This document shows, piece by piece, positions 61,297-64,000 of a DNA stretch of 64,000 nucleotides. This stretch comes from Angiostrongylus vasorum (Eukaryota > Nematoda > Chromadorea > Rhabditida > Metastrongylidae): assembly GCA_018806985.1 (NCBI GenBank), contig JADANN010000186.1, forward strand, positions 52,501 through 116,500, in the 5' to 3' direction. The notes below the pieces were generated by a model. The model saw nothing but the letters and a program-made list of their open reading frames with translations, did not search any database and was not told the origin of the DNA. Every line of letters begins with the position of its first letter. The stretch's first letter is position 1. Position numbers and translations under genes: made by a program.

Positions 61297-61689
61297 ATGG
61301 TGTGTTTAAATGACAAGCGATGGTCTAATTCCGTAGCCAACATGAAATTAGACGTCGTCTCAAGCTTCAGCCGTTCAAAATTAATCGTTAATCGTTATGT
61401 GTTAACCCCTAATGGGCGAGTGGACACCATGGTGACACTTCCAGTAGGTTCCAGAATTTTCTTGCGACACTGTGTGTATCTTTCGATAGCTGATCGAAAG
61501 CAGATCAAAATAGAAATGGTGAGACCAACATGCCAATTTCTACACTTGCCAACTCACGAAGACCTTTTTTTTGAAAAGATCCTTTTTGCCGGTAGTTTGG
61601 CTAAAAGTCATCAGTTATATCACTTTAGGCCCTATGGTTATTGCGTGGAATGTGTGAATTTAAAGAAACAAAAAAAAACACCCAAATAG
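61297..61689 (+). other. 130-codon open frame, no recognisable family
   Basis: The longest non-repeat, uninterrupted frame outside exons. It contains VLTPNGRVDTMVTLPVG and ends in a Lys-rich tail made by an A run. No splice context, signal peptide or motif was recognised. Chance is possible in a window this size. Confidence 0.2.
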
Positions 61690-61712
61690 ACTCAACATAG
61701 GGTGCACAGTAC

Positions 61713-61853
61713 TTCCAAGTGCTGACAGCAGTGTATTTCCGTGATGGACCATAATAAAACGCACTAAGTAGTACCGTTGATCATTCACACGCATAGAACG
61801 ATGGAACAAAGCCTGTTCTACAATTCTTTTATGTTCAGAACTCTTCAATTTCG
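61713..61853 (-). CDS. Weak candidate exon on the minus strand
   Basis: Between an ACTAG acceptor-like site and a GGAA|GTACTG donor-like site the frame is open and reads HKRIVEQALFHRSM and NDQRYYLVRF. It is protein-like but unrecognised. It partly faces the end of a 130-codon plus-strand open frame (61297-61689), which shows no family signature either. Confidence 0.25.
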
Positions 61854-62854
61854 CTAGTTATTGAAAAAAATATGTTCCATTGTTAAAAAAACCAGAACAT
61901 CCGTGGCCGACGAAGAATTGCTCACATTCTACTTCTTCTCCTGTTGTACAAAGTCATCTCTTCCTTTCGCCTCTTGTTCTCTATCATAGTATAAGATGTT
62001 TTCAAAATATCTCCTACAACCCCGTTATTTTGAGCCGTAGTCATGGGTTGTTCACTCACTTCGGAAAGACAAATAGTTAGTCATAAGACACGAGGCACGC
62101 GATTCTCGTCACTTCTCTAATAGCTGCTGCACTGCGGTTTTTAGTCTTAAGACTCTGACGGATTGTTCTCCTGTTGTAATATAAATGAAAAAGGGGTTTA
62201 GAAGATAATTAAAGGGAAAGATGTGCTGAGAATCAACACGACACTATCAGAGAACTAAACGTGGTCTAAATCCGATCACGCACTTATCTTGAGATGTAGA
62301 TGGTTTAAGGTGATAGATCCCCTGAATCTGCTTCCATCGAAGGACGTTCGTCAATTATACTGCACCTGAGATACGGCCAATTATGCAGCCAAATATGACG
62401 GCATTTCGAATATCGTACGGAATAGTAGCCAATGAATAAGGTTATTTACGAGCTGGATTACTCTGATGTCCACGAAAACTATGTTGACCTGTGTACATAC
62501 CGTCACAAGAATCATGAACGTTCCTTCTCAGAAGTCTTGCATTCTCGGCCACAACCTGCTAATCTTGTTGCTAAGCATTCGTACAATGCCTTTCCTAGGC
62601 AATTTGGATGCAAACACACGAAAAAATGTATTGCTGATTTTTTACAGCCGTTTTCTACCTTACGTGCTAATGTACAAGCTACTTACCAGGGAAGTTAGGA
62701 ACCAACAAGATAGTATTGCTATGCAAGAAGCAAGATCGACGCCTTACATCCGATAAACAAATTTCATTCTAACTACTTTTTTGTCGTCTAAGAATTGCTT
62801 TCTCAAACCATTTAAGATTGACGGAATAGTGAACGAAATGCATTTATGCGGGCA
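61854..62854. other. No gene recognised
   Basis: Overlapping plus frames at 62432-62756 have no family signature. They may be eroded RTE sequence leading into the relic at 62855. Confidence 0.4.
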
Positions 62855-63010
62855 AGATATTATCATATTCATGCGATTGTGGACCTCATTAGAATATCAT
62901 GAGAATCGCTGATTTTTCCCTTTTATTACTTTTATCGATTTGAAGAAGGACTTCACTTGTGATGAGCCGAAGGTAGTCATGGAGAACTTTGGTATGCGAT
63001 GCATCCCAAC
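62855..63010 (+). mobile_element. Degenerate RTE reverse transcriptase relic
   Basis: The plus strand reads, with a stop and a break, H-AIVDLIRIS, then TFIDLKKDF, then a stretch ending GMRCIPTQ. This aligns with the RTE reverse transcriptase segment [11 protein letters not shown]...[12 protein letters not shown]...GIPTQYI seen intact in the copy at 23.4 kb. It is old and short. Flanking sequence to about 63240 may belong to the same relic but is unreadable. Confidence 0.6.
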
Positions 63011-64000
63011 TCAACCCTCATAATCCGTATGTCATTGTCACAGCCTGTTTTTGGCCTTTTCACACATAACATCTTTATCGCTGTAAAGAGATTGGTGCCA
63101 GAAAAGGGCCGGATGGACACTAGTTTCAGATCAGTTCTATTCCTAAAATGGTACTGTTATGGTGCCATCCAGGGTAAAAGAAACCTTTTGGACCTTGCTC
63201 AAACTTGTCAGTGCATACACAGGTAACTAGACGACTCGATTTTGCATATGTTATGGTGTGCATCCTCTGAAGAAAATGCGTCACCTAATGGGTTGGTTTA
63301 ATGTTACATTCAAATTGTTTTCGACTATAAGTAATTTTGGAGATGAGATCGGAAAGCTAGTAAAGCTCTTCTGGAGGCAACGACAGACAACAAGTTGACA
63401 ACCATCAAGTCTGCGCTTTCAGTAATCCATAAAGCAAAGCTAAAGCTGATGGTTTTCTGAAAAATTTGGCAATCTGTAAAAGAATATGAAACTGCGATCA
63501 GTTGCTTTTTCTTTGGAATGCCCTGTTGAGATTTTGATGATATGAGTGTCCCGTAAATAAGAGAGAGAATCCAAATTTCCAACCTAGGTCTACAATCGAG
63601 GAATGAGGCCCTGTCTCTCCTACTAAGATGTTGAAAACAGCTGATGCCTCTTAACGACAACTGCTTAACGGAAAAAAAGCCGCCAGTATTTGAGTTCCAT
63701 GACATGTCAAGCGTATGGCCAAAGCTGCTGACTCGCTAGTCGATTTTTGATGCTTTTATGTCACTCGTTAATCCCATAGATAACACGTGCTTTTTTGAGG
63801 ACGGATGGAGGCTTTGCTGCGTCAAAATGGCTTGGCAATCATTGTATAGGCAAGTGATAGCTGATAGTAAATAGTCATAAAGTACGTTACAAACGGTAAG
63901 TATGGTGAAGTCGTTCTTTGTTCTTTCCGTTTCACTGGTGTATTCACGTCAACGTTTACAATCAGAGATAAAAAACATGGCATTTGTTGATTCTTCTATC
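63011..64000. other. No gene recognised
   Basis: A 126-codon minus frame (63325-63705) has no splice or motif support. Confidence 0.45.

Overview
The window looks like nuclear DNA of a clade V nematode, most likely a strongylid (hookworm-like) parasite. The inference rests on AT-rich sequence, a GDSL phospholipase B-like gene with kilobase introns and TTTCAG-type acceptors, a possible spliced-leader acceptor just upstream of a start codon, and very dense SINE, RTE and Penelope-like repeat content. Nothing bacterial, viral or plasmid-like was seen. Most short open frames are shadows of repeats.

Layout. 1-18.6 kb: no gene recognised. It holds tRNA-derived SINEs, a tRNA-Ala-like copy, a long purine tract, a perfect (TAG)n array of about 68 units, and three hammerhead-ribozyme-like motifs. 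18.6-37.7 kb (perhaps to 40.9 kb), plus strand: a secreted-type phospholipase B/GDSL lipase in at least nine exons, including a 55-nt exon. Its introns carry an antisense, broken RTE retrotransposon (22.3-25.7 kb), a 0.9-kb CA-rich satellite, and many SINEs, some nested. Three homopolymers (A8, T7, G4) break the frame that the protein family predicts. 39.3-40.2 kb, minus strand: the GIY-YIG endonuclease end of a Penelope-like element with a small hammerhead motif after it. 40.9-47.3 kb: SINEs, foldback repeats and one unassigned exon. 47.3-55.2 kb, plus strand: a GC-rich likely promoter, then a complete 12-exon gene. Its 1986-nt joined reading frame encodes 661 residues with the C-terminal RRM-like domain of the R3HCC1/R3HCC1L family. 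55.2-64 kb: repeats, a well-formed orphan exon on the minus strand (60.3-60.5 kb), and an old RTE relic.

Mobile DNA dominates. Four short repeat families recur. SINE-A (about 340-390 bp, eight copies) is flanked by 9-13 bp target duplications at seven sites and ends in a CAAGTAT-type tail. SINE-B and SINE-C have different tRNA-like heads but share a central core. Family D carries a B-box-like motif and sits head to head at three sites, giving large inverted repeats. The scattered small hammerhead motifs beside Penelope-like debris are the most distinctive RNA signal. No operon or metabolic link between the two main genes is evident.
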